Positions 28,462 to 37,579 of a DNA stretch of 64,000 bases are shown piece by piece. This stretch comes from Porphyromonadaceae bacterium UBA4277 (GTDB taxonomy: Bacteria; Bacteroidota; Bacteroidia; Bacteroidales; Muribaculaceae): positions 43,688-107,687 of the forward strand of contig DGVT01000121.1 of assembly GCA_002395965.1 (NCBI GenBank), given 5' to 3'. The notes under the pieces are model-generated. The model did not search any database. It was given only the letters and a program-made list of their open reading frames with translations, and was not told the DNA's origin. Within the stretch, counting starts at the first letter, position 1; every line of letters starts with the position of its first letter. The position numbers were made by a program, and so were the translations under genes.

Positions 28462-28967
28462 TTAGATTATATCATGGTTCATATATGAGTATTCCAGCTC
28501 CACTTACCGGCGTAGGGCGTAAGGAACTGGATTTTGGCCCGGGTTTTTATGTGACACGAATGCGTGAGCAGGCTGAGCGATGGGCCAATAGAGTCTGTGT
28601 TATACGTGCCAAGACTACGCCGATATTATCAATATATGATTTTGACGAAGAAAAACTTCCGCCAAATACTAAGATACTCAATTTACAACGTTATGACCGT
28701 AATTGGCTTGATTTCATTACCTCAAGTAGGCGAGGCAAAGAACCATGGAAATACTACGATATTGTAGAGGGTGGTGTGGCAAATGATCAAGTCATCGATA
28801 CGGTAGAGGACTATTTTTCAGGACGCATTACTGCTGAACAAGCCATTGGACAGTTGCGTTTTGCAAGCCCCACACACCAAATGTGCATTCGCAATCAGGA
28901 CATTGTTGACAGGTGTCTGAGGTTTTTGGATTGTGTAATAATGCCAATGAAAGGAGGTGAAAGATGA
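28458..28967 (+). CDS. DUF3990 family protein, putative ADP-ribosyltransferase-fold toxin
   Basis: A 169-residue protein with the DUF3990 N-terminal motif RLYHGSYMSIPAPL then LDFGPGFYVTRMREQAERWA, which resembles the H-G/Y and helix features of ADP-ribosyltransferase-fold enzymes, the clan in which I recall DUF3990 being placed. C-terminal YYDIVEGGVANDQVIDTVED is also conserved. It is flanked by two DUF3791 proteins, with ATGA overlaps on both sides, so the three are one operon. Toxic activity and target are inference only. Confidence 0.8.
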   Translation: MIRLYHGSYMSIPAPLTGVGRKELDFGPGFYVTRMREQAERWANRVCVIRAKTTPILSIYDFDEEKLPPNTKILNLQRYDRNWLDFITSSRRGKEPWKYYDIVEGGVANDQVIDTVEDYFSGRITAEQAIGQLRFASPTHQMCIRNQDIVDRCLRFLDCVIMPMKGGER

Positions 28968-29164
28968 GAGACCAAGTATTATGGCGCAAGTTAGGACGCA
29001 TAGCTGCCATGCTTGCCGATCGGCTTAATATCAGTTCTGAGCGAGCCTTAGATATTATGTATAATTCTCACACCTATACTTTGATTGCAAATGAAAATAG
29101 CGGTTTGCGTTTAATGAGTGATGAATATATACTAAATGATATCTTGCGGGAATTGGAGAATTAG
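28964..29164 (+). CDS. DUF3791 family protein (second of two)
   Basis: A 66-residue protein with the shorter DUF3791 form: GRIAAMLADRLNISSERALD, then MYNSHTYTLI and a C-terminal DEYILNDILRELE. Overlaps the DUF3990 stop by four bases. Together with the first copy it brackets the DUF3990 gene. Whether both neutralise or modify the middle protein is unknown. Confidence 0.72.
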   Translation: MRDQVLWRKLGRIAAMLADRLNISSERALDIMYNSHTYTLIANENSGLRLMSDEYILNDILRELEN

Positions 29165-29186
29165 GGGTTTTGAAGGTGACCCTTGT

Positions 29187-30878
29187 TCACTTTGAGGACT
29201 GGCTTTTATCGGTGGACTCGATTCTGATAGTGTCAAAGGGGCTGTTGAATGTGAGCTGCTTGCCTGTGGCCGGATGCACAAATGTGATGCTGGTGGCATG
29301 AAGCATCAGTCGCTCGTGGGCCTGGCCGTAGAGTGTGTCGCCCACGATGGGAATGCCCAGCCCTTGCGGATGTGAGGCATGCACACGCAACTGGTGGGTG
29401 CGGCCGGTGAGCGGGGTTAGGAGCACCCAGGTATTGCCGTGTGGCGTGTGGCGCAGCACCTCATAGGCTGTGATGGCACTTTTGCCCTTTTCGAAATCTA
29501 CTACCTGCCGCGGCCTGTCGGCTGCGTTCTGCCTTAACGGCAAGTCGATAACGCCATTGCTGCCAGGCACAATGCCGTCGAGTAGTGCAACATATTTCTT
29601 GTGCACTTCGCGCTGGGCAAACTGTCGCTGCAGCTCCTTGTGCGTGTCTTTGTCCTTGGCAAACACCAGCAGTCCCGACGTCTCTTGGTCGAGGCGGTGC
29701 ACCAGCACGGGCCCGGAGGCCTCGGGGTGGCGTGCCTTGTAGCGTGTGAGTGCCGAATCGCTAAGCAGCTTGCCAGGCTCCGAGAGCATTCCGGCGGGCT
29801 TGTTGACGATGGTGATCCACTGGTCGTCGTAAATCTCGGTGATGTCTTGCTCGCTGCTGCGTGCCAGCGGATTGCTTTCCACGTCGAGCCCTTGTAGCAT
29901 GAAGGTGAGCAACGGCAGGCACTTGCTGCGGCATGCAGGGTAGTAGTGCCCGTGATGCCTTACTTCGCCTGTCGGCGAGGCTCCCCACCAAAACTCGGCC
30001 ATGCACACCGGTTTCAGCGCTTGGTCATAAGCATATTGCAGCAGTTTTGGCGCGCAACACTCGCCCGTGCCGCCAGGTGGCATGGCCAGGTGCGGCCTGC
30101 CTGTGAGCGTGGCAAATTCCTCGAAAATCTGTCGCACCGGCCGCTGCTCTGAGCGAGCGTTAGTTACCACATACAGTTCAAACAGACGTTTCTGCAATGC
30201 CACACTCATGGCTTTCCTCTGGCTGTGCAAGGCCTCGATGGGGGCTGTGAGTTGGGCGATTTTTGCCTCGATGGCTTCGCGCTCGGCGGCATGGCGCTTC
30301 CTGATGCGCTTGAGCTCGGCCTTGTGAAACTGGCTCTCGTGAATGAGCCTCATCTCGTCTTGGGCAGTAAGTTGTGTGGTAGCCCTCAAGGTGTGGCGCC
30401 TTTCGCGGGCCGCCTCACAGTGTTGCCTGAAGTCGTCGGCTTCTTTCTCCTGGCGTGTTATGAGCGCATCCTTTTCGTCCTGCAGCTGTTTGAGTTGTGG
30501 GCTCTTTTCCAGCGCCTTGATGCGATGACTCAGGGCAGTAATCTCCCTTTCGCCACGCTTAAACTCGCCGTCGGGGTCGAGCAGGTCGTAGATGGGCGGG
30601 ACAAAGTAGGGCAGGTCGTTGCTTCCGGCTAAGATACCTGAGAAAGCAGCGAGAAAGCCAAGTTCGCCTGCCGAGTCGCTAACCACGAGCACGCCCAGCA
30701 TCTTGCCTGCGTTCAGGTCGTTGAGCCACTCGTGGTGTGTGGCCACTTGACGCATCACCTGCTCGGCAGCCAGCACGCTCAGCCGGTGAGGCACATAATG
30801 GAATGGCCATGTAAACTGCCTTGGCCGTGCCATGCCGGCCGTGTCGCAGTCGAATCGGTGTAGCCTGTTGTCGCTCAT
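29187..30878 (-). CDS. RluA-type pseudouridine synthase with long N-terminal extension
   Basis: A 563-residue RluA-family enzyme. The catalytic domain (about 350-555) has the HRLDQETSGLLVFAKD motif with the catalytic Asp near residue 398, plus LTGRTHQLRVHASH and PIVGDTLYG. The N-terminal 340 residues hold a conserved domain (FTWPFHYVPHRLSVLAAEQV, GELGFLAAFSG) and a long charged coiled coil with ALHSQRK. A CRSKCLPLLTFMLQG segment precedes the catalytic core. This long form is normal in Bacteroidales and some proteobacteria; the RNA site modified (tRNA or 23S rRNA) is not established by sequence. Confidence 0.88.
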   Translation of the reverse strand: MSDNRLHRFDCDTAGMARPRQFTWPFHYVPHRLSVLAAEQVMRQVATHHEWLNDLNAGKMLGVLVVSDSAGELGFLAAFSGILAGSNDLPYFVPPIYDLLDPDGEFKRGEREITALSHRIKALEKSPQLKQLQDEKDALITRQEKEADDFRQHCEAARERRHTLRATTQLTAQDEMRLIHESQFHKAELKRIRKRHAAEREAIEAKIAQLTAPIEALHSQRKAMSVALQKRLFELYVVTNARSEQRPVRQIFEEFATLTGRPHLAMPPGGTGECCAPKLLQYAYDQALKPVCMAEFWWGASPTGEVRHHGHYYPACRSKCLPLLTFMLQGLDVESNPLARSSEQDITEIYDDQWITIVNKPAGMLSEPGKLLSDSALTRYKARHPEASGPVLVHRLDQETSGLLVFAKDKDTHKELQRQFAQREVHKKYVALLDGIVPGSNGVIDLPLRQNAADRPRQVVDFEKGKSAITAYEVLRHTPHGNTWVLLTPLTGRTHQLRVHASHPQGLGIPIVGDTLYGQAHERLMLHATSITFVHPATGKQLTFNSPFDTIRIESTDKSQSSK

Positions 30879-30882
30879 GATG

Positions 30883-30890
30883 CAAAGTTA
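30883..30890 (-). promoter_or_regulatory. Promoter -7 element abutting the pseudouridine synthase ATG
   Basis: Minus-strand TAACTTTG ends 4 nt before the ATG (30876-30878), so a transcript from it would be leaderless. A further perfect -7 match lies at 31058-31065 and a degraded one near 30971. Confidence 0.5.
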
Positions 30891-31061
30891 CGATTTAGCG
30901 AGTGCAGAACAAAATGAAAAACAAAGTTTTTTATTTTTTATGCCAAGCGAAAGTAACTTCGACCTTCGGTCAACGTTACGATTTAGCGAGTGCAGAACAA
31001 AATGAAAAACAAAGTTTTTTATTTTTTATGCCAAGCGAGAGTAACTTCGACCCTGGTCAAA
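30887..31061. repeat. 88-bp tandem duplication
   Basis: Two adjacent copies (30887-30974 and 30975-31061) of an 88/87-bp unit beginning GTTACGATTTAGCGAGTG. They differ at only a few positions (for example AAGCGAAAG versus AAGCGAGAG, and in the last 12 bases). Each unit ends in a promoter-like CAAAGTTA or CAACGTTA on the opposite strand. No gene lies in it. Confidence 0.85.
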
Positions 31062-31304
31062 GTTAATGCTTTTCGCCCAGACCGCGTGGCTCTGAGCCGT
31101 GTTTTCACGTTAATTGTTGGGGTAAAAAGACATTTTGCCTGTCGTTTTTCGTTTTAAGAAAATGCCTGCAGGCCGATGTTTAGTTCTGTGGTTCTGCAAC
31201 GAAATCTTGTAGTTAAAAAGCGCAAATAAATGTAGTTAACCTAAAAAATCATAAATCGGCTGTTATTTTATTGTTAACATTGTGTATATGTCAAAAACGT
31301 TTAT
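31062..31304. other. Intergenic stretch between the duplication and susC
   Basis: About 240 bases, AT-rich toward susC, with no gene. Apart from the promoter element that follows, I see no hairpin or repeat of note. Confidence 0.4.
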
Positions 31305-31312
31305 TAATTTTG
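31305..31312 (+). promoter_or_regulatory. Promoter -7 element of the SusCD operon
   Basis: TAATTTTG, perfect TAnnTTTG match, 79 nt before the susC ATG. Weak -33 candidates (ATTG or TGTG) lie 20-22 nt upstream. Confidence 0.5.
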
Positions 31313-31390
31313 TGAGTTAAAATGCGTTATCATAACCTGTGCAATAAATCGCAATAAAACATATTAATATAAACCAACAACAAAGTCATT

Positions 31391-34300
31391 ATGAAGAAAC
31401 AATTACTGCTTCTGTTATTTTCCGTTGTTGCCGTGCTGGCCTGGGCCCGCACTGTGACCGGAGTGGTGACGCAGGCATCCGACGGCGAGCCCATCATCGG
31501 GGCCACCGTGCAGGTGCACGGCACAACTCGCGGCACGGCTACCGACATCGACGGAAAGTACTCGATCGACGTCAACGACGGTGACGTGCTCGACGTGTCC
31601 TATGTGGGCATGAACCCCGTTTCTGTGAAAGTGACCGGTGGTAAAACGGTAATCAACATCGAGCTTACCGACAATGCCAAGGTGCTGAGCGAAGTGGTGG
31701 TGACCGCCATGGGACAGACTCAAGAGAAAAAGAAACTGAACTTCGCTGTGCAGACCCTCAACAGCGATGCCGTGACAGCCGGCGGCTCGAACAACTTTGC
31801 CAATTCGCTGCAAGGTAAGATTGCCGGTCTGCAGGTCAACACCGGCGGTGGCTCGCCCAACTCATCTACCCAGGTGATTATCCGTGCCATCTCGTCGGTT
31901 AACAACTCGCAGAACAATGAGCCTCTGCTCATCGTCGATGGTGTGGCAATTCGTGGCCAGGGCTCTTCGCTGGGCGACCTCAACCCCAACGACATTGAGA
32001 ACATGACAGTGCTCAAGGGCGCTGCCGCATCGGCACTCTATGGCCAGGAAGCTGCCAACGGCGTGATCATGATCACCACCAAGAGTGGTAGCAAGGATGG
32101 CTCGGTGAGGGTGACGGCCAGCACCAGCCTTGAGGTGAACACCCCCTATCGTGTGCCCAAGCTGCAGTCGATGTTTGCCCCCGGAACCAAGGGTATGTAT
32201 AAGGAAAACACCTACGGTGGTGGCTGGGGACCATATCTTAGTGCCACCGACACACGCTATGACAACGTGGGCGACTTCCTAAAGAATGGCTTCATGCAGA
32301 AGTATGACGTGTCGATCTCGGGAGGAACCGAGAAATTCAATTCCTATGCTTCGGTAGCCTACATCGACCACAATGGTATAGTGCCCAAGGACTACAAGAA
32401 ACAAATCACCGTCTTCCTCAAGGGCACATACAAGCCCTCGGACAAGGTGACCTTCCAGTTGTCAACCAACATTATCAACACCAAGGCACGCTCGTTTGGC
32501 AATTCAATGTCAACGCCCTATTACTGGGGACGCAACAAGAACATGGCCGATTATCAGACACTTGAGGGCCACGTCAACTGGGGCGCCACCTATGATAACT
32601 GGGACGTGATGCTGGACCGCGAGCGCATCACAGCTGCCATTTCGCCCTACTATGGCCGTTATAAAGACAGCAGCGTGACCGAGAGCAACCGTTTCATGAT
32701 TAACGGCCAAATCAGCTATGAGCCGATTAAGGACCTCGTGTTCTCGGGCAAAATCGGTTACGACAAGGGCTATTCGATGTACGACTCCTATACGGTGCCC
32801 CGCTATTACGACGGCGACCTGAACCATGATCTGAGCGACTACATTGCCGACTGGGCCAGCACCGACGAGCAAACTCTGCCCGAGGACCTGATCACGCAGC
32901 TCAACGGACAAGGACTGTGGTACAAATATGGTTCAGTAAGTTTTCAGCCGTCACGCAGCGAGCAGTTCACGGCGCAGTTCTTAGGCACCTACCAGAAGAC
33001 CTTTGCCGAGGACTTTACTTTCAACCTGCTCTATGGTATGGAATACAAAGAGCGCAAGGGACTTGAATCGGCCATAGGCAACGACTGGTTCCAGTTAGGT
33101 GGCGACTTCTACAGCTTTGCCAATACCTATTTTAATACCACGTCCAACGACAAGGGCGTGATACTCGACCTGCTGGCTTCTAACCGGCCGACCCTGTATC
33201 ATTCGCGCTGGAACAAATATGGCTACTTTGGCGAAATCCGCTTCGACTATAAAGGTGTGGCACAACTCTCGGCCACCTATCGCCGCGACGCCTCGTCGCG
33301 CCTGCTGCAGGCTGCCCGCACTGCCTATTCCTACCCGTCGATCACCGGCGGTATAATCTTCAGTGAGCTGTTCCACTTGCACAACCAGTGGTTCTCCTAC
33401 GGCAAGATACGCGGCAACTGGGCAAAGGTGGGTAAAGACTGCCCGGCCTACCTGTTTACCGACACCTACAAGCAATGGGTGACATTCCCCGATGGCGGCT
33501 ATGGCGTGGATCCCACGACCTCACGTGCTACCGACCTCGAGCCGGAGATGGACAGCTCATGGGAAATCGGTGCCGACCTGCGCTTCTTCAACAGTCGCAC
33601 CCGCCTCGACATTGCCTACTATGAGACCAAGGCCGACAACCAGATTGTCTCGGTGCGCGTCTCGCCGGCATCGGGCACCATCCTCCAAACCCGCAACGAG
33701 GGAACCATCAAGAACCATGGTATGGAAATCACCTTGGCGCAAGACATCATCAAGAGTACCGACTTTGACTGGACGGCAACGCTTAACTACTCGTTCAACC
33801 GCGGCCGTGTGACCAAGCTGCCCGAGGACGTGATAGAAATCCAGGGTACGCAGTATGGCGACATCTTCCCGGTGGCCCGCCTCAACGGCTCGTCAACCGG
33901 TATCTCGGGTAAGGACTATGAGCGCGACCCCGACGGCAACGTGATATGCAATGCCGACGGTTACCCCATCATCAGCCCGCAGAAGGGACTCTACATCGGT
34001 AACCGCGAGCCGAACTTCCTGCTTGGCCTGGGCTCGGTGTTCCGTTACAAGAATGCTACGTTGTCGTTCCTGCTCGACGGACGCAGTGGCGGCGATGTGG
34101 TGAACGTGACCGGCCGCAGCCTGATCTCCAACGGCATGAATCACCTCTATGACAAGTACCGTAACCGCGAGATCATTTTCAACGGCGTGCAGGCCGTTAC
34201 CGCTGCCGATGGCACGGTGAGCTATGTGCCTAACCGCACAGCCGTGGTGCTGGACCAGAACTTTATCAATACCTACTATAATGTGTCGTCCAACTTTATC

Positions 34301-34555
34301 GAGGACGGCTCCTACATCCGTCTGAGCTACGTTACGCTGGGCTACGACTTCACTCCGCATTTCAAGAAGTCATGGCCCGTGAAGGGACTCACGGCCACGT
34401 TCACCGGCCGCAACCTGCTGCTGCTCACCAAGTACACCGGTAACGACCCGGCAGTCCTTGCCAGCACAGCCGGTGGTACGGGTGGCATGGGAATTGACAA
34501 CTACAACGTGCCCAGCACTCGCAGTTTTAACTTCACGCTTAAAGCCACTTTCTAA
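31391..34555 (+). CDS. SusC/RagA-family TonB-linked outer membrane transporter
   Basis: A 1054-residue TonB-dependent outer membrane protein. After a signal peptide (1-19) comes the CarboxypepD_reg-like domain (TVTGVVTQASDGEPIIGATV, about 20-105), the plug with EVVVTAMGQ and NNEPLLIVDGVAIRG (about 108-230, including GAAASALYGQEAANGVIMIT), and the 22-strand barrel ending in FNFTLKATF with a C-terminal Phe. With the SusD lipoprotein downstream it forms the bedspring-lid importer that takes glycans or peptides into the periplasm. There is no extra N-terminal signalling domain for an anti-sigma factor. Substrate unknown; see the neighbouring lipoproteins and peptidases. Confidence 0.95.
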   Translation: MKKQLLLLLFSVVAVLAWARTVTGVVTQASDGEPIIGATVQVHGTTRGTATDIDGKYSIDVNDGDVLDVSYVGMNPVSVKVTGGKTVINIELTDNAKVLSEVVVTAMGQTQEKKKLNFAVQTLNSDAVTAGGSNNFANSLQGKIAGLQVNTGGGSPNSSTQVIIRAISSVNNSQNNEPLLIVDGVAIRGQGSSLGDLNPNDIENMTVLKGAAASALYGQEAANGVIMITTKSGSKDGSVRVTASTSLEVNTPYRVPKLQSMFAPGTKGMYKENTYGGGWGPYLSATDTRYDNVGDFLKNGFMQKYDVSISGGTEKFNSYASVAYIDHNGIVPKDYKKQITVFLKGTYKPSDKVTFQLSTNIINTKARSFGNSMSTPYYWGRNKNMADYQTLEGHVNWGATYDNWDVMLDRERITAAISPYYGRYKDSSVTESNRFMINGQISYEPIKDLVFSGKIGYDKGYSMYDSYTVPRYYDGDLNHDLSDYIADWASTDEQTLPEDLITQLNGQGLWYKYGSVSFQPSRSEQFTAQFLGTYQKTFAEDFTFNLLYGMEYKERKGLESAIGNDWFQLGGDFYSFANTYFNTTSNDKGVILDLLASNRPTLYHSRWNKYGYFGEIRFDYKGVAQLSATYRRDASSRLLQAARTAYSYPSITGGIIFSELFHLHNQWFSYGKIRGNWAKVGKDCPAYLFTDTYKQWVTFPDGGYGVDPTTSRATDLEPEMDSSWEIGADLRFFNSRTRLDIAYYETKADNQIVSVRVSPASGTILQTRNEGTIKNHGMEITLAQDIIKSTDFDWTATLNYSFNRGRVTKLPEDVIEIQGTQYGDIFPVARLNGSSTGISGKDYERDPDGNVICNADGYPIISPQKGLYIGNREPNFLLGLGSVFRYKNATLSFLLDGRSGGDVVNVTGRSLISNGMNHLYDKYRNREIIFNGVQAVTAADGTVSYVPNRTAVVLDQNFINTYYNVSSNFIEDGSYIRLSYVTLGYDFTPHFKKSWPVKGLTATFTGRNLLLLTKYTGNDPAVLASTAGGTGGMGIDNYNVPSTRSFNFTLKATF

Positions 34556-34567
34556 ACGTCAACAACT

Positions 34568-36484
34568 ATGAATAAGATAAAATTAATAGCTTCGCTGCTT
34601 TTAGCCAGCCTTGTCATGGTGGGTTGTAATGATGTGCTCGACGAAAACGTCAATCCCGATAAGGCGCACGTCATCAATGCCAAAGTGGGACTTCCGGTGC
34701 TTGTGTTCTACGCTCAGCAGATAGTGTATGACCACTCGGAATATTACGCTTATTTCTCACAAATGCTCACTACCGGCGGAAAAAGTTCCATCGGTGCCTA
34801 TTCCTACAAGTGCGAGCAGGAAATGCTCACCATGAACCGCCACCCGATGTGGCGCCGTCACTTCTACGACATTGGCAAGAACTCTCTGAACCTGGTGAAT
34901 AACTCGCGCGACATCAACTCGCCCAACTACGAGCTTATAGCGCGCACCATCATGCTCATGTCAACGCAGCTCACCACCGACGCCTTCGGCGACATGCCTC
35001 GCAGCCAGGCCTATCTGGTGAATGCCCCCACCTACGACACCCAGGCCTCGATCTATGCCTGGATGATGAAGGAGATTGACGACCTGATAGCCATGTACGA
35101 AGACGAGTCGATCACCAAAAACGTGAATAATGAGAAAATTTCGTCGATCGAAGACCGCGTCTATGCCGGCGACCTCGAGAAGTGGAAAGGCCTCGTGTAT
35201 GCCATCAAGGCCCGACTGCTGCTGCGCAACATCCCCAATGTGGATCGCAGCCCGGCCATGTGCCAGAAGATTGTGGATGCTGCCGACCAGGCCATCAACC
35301 AGTGGCGCAAGGGCGACCTGCTGTATGGCGCATGGTTCGGCAATGAGCCGCGTTATAACTTCGATGGCGGCACGGGCACACAAAATGCCGTGTGGAGTGT
35401 TGCACAGCCGGTTATCAACTCCTGGGAGTCGCGTGGCAACCTGCTGGGTAATGCCATTCCGTCGAAATTCTTCATGGTTGACCTGCTTGGCCTTAACTCG
35501 CCCGACGACGAAAACAACAACGGCGTGTTTGGCGGCGAGGGAGGCCGTAACGACGGCTTTGCCAACGATCCGCGCTGCGGACTGCTGATGATAGCCCGCA
35601 CAGGCCCCACAACAGCTTCCAATGCCAACGAGCGTATCAAGATGCGCTATCTGGAGAATAACATCGGCATGGGCTCGAGCTTCAAGATAGCTAACTTCCC
35701 CAACCTCTACATGGGTGCCTATGCCGGAGCCAACGACTGCTATAACCCCATCTTCACCATGGAGGAGCTCTACTTTATCAAGGCCGAGGCTCTCTACTGG
35801 ATGGGACGCAAGGCCGAGGCCTGCGAGCTGACAAAGGAGGCCACACAGTGGAACATCCAGCGCCACCTCGACTTCTTCCAGAAGCAATATCCTAATAGCA
35901 ACGCCGACAGCAACTACCCCGGCAACGCCATGGCAGGCGGCAAGCCCGGCTATGAGTCGAAGGACGCCTGGGAAATGCAGCTCAAGTCGTTCTTTGAGAA
36001 TTATGAGGAATATACTACTCAGATAATACGCGGGCGCGAAGTGACCACCTACTATGTGCACAAGGTGACCGAGCGCGGTAATAAGCACTGGTTCTTCAAC
36101 CCCAGCGAATTCTCGCTGAGCGACCTCATGCAGCAGAAGTATATTGCCATGTACTTGCAGCCCGAGCAGTGGACCGACATGCGCCGCTATCACTACAGCA
36201 ATAACCGCAACCACTATGGCATAGGCGACAACAATGAGATAATCTATCCCACGCTGCGTCGCCCCTATAACCTGTATGCGGCCTACTGGATTGACGGTCT
36301 CACCGAGGCTGAAAAGGAAAACACCTGGATTCAGCGTCTGAACTATGACCCCGAGACCGAGGAGAAATATAACCGCAGCGAGCTGCAGCGATTGGGAGCT
36401 TACAAAAACTACAAGTGGCTGCAGAAACCCATGAACTGGGCCTATGACTACGGCGTGGTTAAGTCTCTCACGAGCGAAGAATGA
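34568..36484 (+). CDS. SusD/RagB-family substrate-binding lipoprotein
   Basis: A 638-residue surface lipoprotein with lipobox LVMVGC (Cys20). It has the SusD-like helical repeats; ELIARTIMLMSTQLTTDAFG and the downstream DMPRSQAY region correspond to the conserved TPR-like scaffold, and the C-terminal MYLQPEQWTDMRRYHYSNN segment is typical. It caps the SusC barrel and binds substrate first. The gene starts 12 nt after susC and is clearly in the same operon. The protein is longer than starch-binding SusD (about 550). Confidence 0.94.
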   Translation: MNKIKLIASLLLASLVMVGCNDVLDENVNPDKAHVINAKVGLPVLVFYAQQIVYDHSEYYAYFSQMLTTGGKSSIGAYSYKCEQEMLTMNRHPMWRRHFYDIGKNSLNLVNNSRDINSPNYELIARTIMLMSTQLTTDAFGDMPRSQAYLVNAPTYDTQASIYAWMMKEIDDLIAMYEDESITKNVNNEKISSIEDRVYAGDLEKWKGLVYAIKARLLLRNIPNVDRSPAMCQKIVDAADQAINQWRKGDLLYGAWFGNEPRYNFDGGTGTQNAVWSVAQPVINSWESRGNLLGNAIPSKFFMVDLLGLNSPDDENNNGVFGGEGGRNDGFANDPRCGLLMIARTGPTTASNANERIKMRYLENNIGMGSSFKIANFPNLYMGAYAGANDCYNPIFTMEELYFIKAEALYWMGRKAEACELTKEATQWNIQRHLDFFQKQYPNSNADSNYPGNAMAGGKPGYESKDAWEMQLKSFFENYEEYTTQIIRGREVTTYYVHKVTERGNKHWFFNPSEFSLSDLMQQKYIAMYLQPEQWTDMRRYHYSNNRNHYGIGDNNEIIYPTLRRPYNLYAAYWIDGLTEAEKENTWIQRLNYDPETEEKYNRSELQRLGAYKNYKWLQKPMNWAYDYGVVKSLTSEE

Positions 36485-36513
36485 TTTGAAGCGATTTTTA
36501 ATATTTCAAACTA

Positions 36514-37566
36514 ATGAAGATCATGAAATTATATAAGATTTTCGCAATAGCGGCTGTGATGGCCATGACAACCACTTCGTGTGCCGTTCACGACCCCTTT
36601 GCCGACAATATGGAGATCGGGCAGGTGCTGCCCACCGTCGATTGGGAGCAGAACTCTGTCCTGGTCAAGGCCGGCGGCTATGCAACCTTCAAGGCTAAGT
36701 ATTACACGGCCGAGGGGCTGGAGATCGATCACAGCGAGGTGTGGGCAATGATCAAGCGCGACCAGACGGCCGAGGCCACGAGCAAGCTCACCTCGTCGTT
36801 AGCCTATACCAAGTCGATAACCCAGGCCGACACTGTGCGCAGCATGCAAAGCCTGGCATCGTTCCCCCACAGCAATGCCGAGTGGGATGGTCACGAATAT
36901 GTGCTCAACGACTCGTTCCCCACGAGCCGCACACTGGCACCGCAAGCATGGGTAACCCCCACCGAGTGGGACGAGGAAAAGTTCAACCAGTATTACCCGC
37001 CGACGTTCAAGAGCGAGTTTGTTGAGCACATGATTACCTATCTCACCCGTGATAGCGTGTATTATAACGACTTGCGCAACATCTACATCAACTACGACTT
37101 CACTGCCGAGCAGTTTGAGGCTTTGAATGCCAAGTATGGAGTGGATTTCCCCACGGTGACCGAGGCCGGCGAAAAGTCGGACGCCTGGTTCGCAACGTCG
37201 GAGGTCGATCACTACTACTATGAGACTGTGGTCGATGGCGTTACTACAATCCATGAGATTGCTACCGCCGATGCTGCTCCGTCAGGAGCTAATGTGTATG
37301 AGGTGTATAAGTCCTCGCCCTGGCTCATCAGCCGTTACAGCGACGACACCGGTGGCCGCATCACCTACGTCCGCCACGAGTATATGCCCTACTGGAAAGA
37401 ACTCATCAGTTCAATCCCGTTTGAGGACTGGATTTATAACACTGCCGACAAGAACTATGCCGTGAATTTCAACCGCAGCTACTCGGTGTTGCCTGAGTTC
37501 AGGGTGTATGACAACAAGGGCAAGTTTGGTAAAACCACCGACAATAAGGAAGTTTCACTCAATTAA
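36514..37566 (+). CDS. Unknown surface lipoprotein in SusCD operon
   Basis: I do not recognise this 350-residue protein. It has a lipoprotein signal with MAMTTTSC and is exported. The mature part is rich in Tyr, Asp and Trp (for example NQYYPPTFKSEFVEHMITYL and DHYYYETVVDG), with no cysteine cluster or enzyme motif. It sits 29 nt after susD and 13 nt before the PKD lipoprotein. By position it takes the SusE/SusF place as a surface substrate-binding accessory. The substrate could be glycan or peptide. Confidence 0.75.
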   Translation: MKIMKLYKIFAIAAVMAMTTTSCAVHDPFADNMEIGQVLPTVDWEQNSVLVKAGGYATFKAKYYTAEGLEIDHSEVWAMIKRDQTAEATSKLTSSLAYTKSITQADTVRSMQSLASFPHSNAEWDGHEYVLNDSFPTSRTLAPQAWVTPTEWDEEKFNQYYPPTFKSEFVEHMITYLTRDSVYYNDLRNIYINYDFTAEQFEALNAKYGVDFPTVTEAGEKSDAWFATSEVDHYYYETVVDGVTTIHEIATADAAPSGANVYEVYKSSPWLISRYSDDTGGRITYVRHEYMPYWKELISSIPFEDWIYNTADKNYAVNFNRSYSVLPEFRVYDNKGKFGKTTDNKEVSLN

Positions 37567-37579
37567 TCTGTCTTGACCT

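Noticed and set aside
34961..36214. 417-codon minus-strand frame
   Set aside because: Antisense of the SusD gene, no family match.
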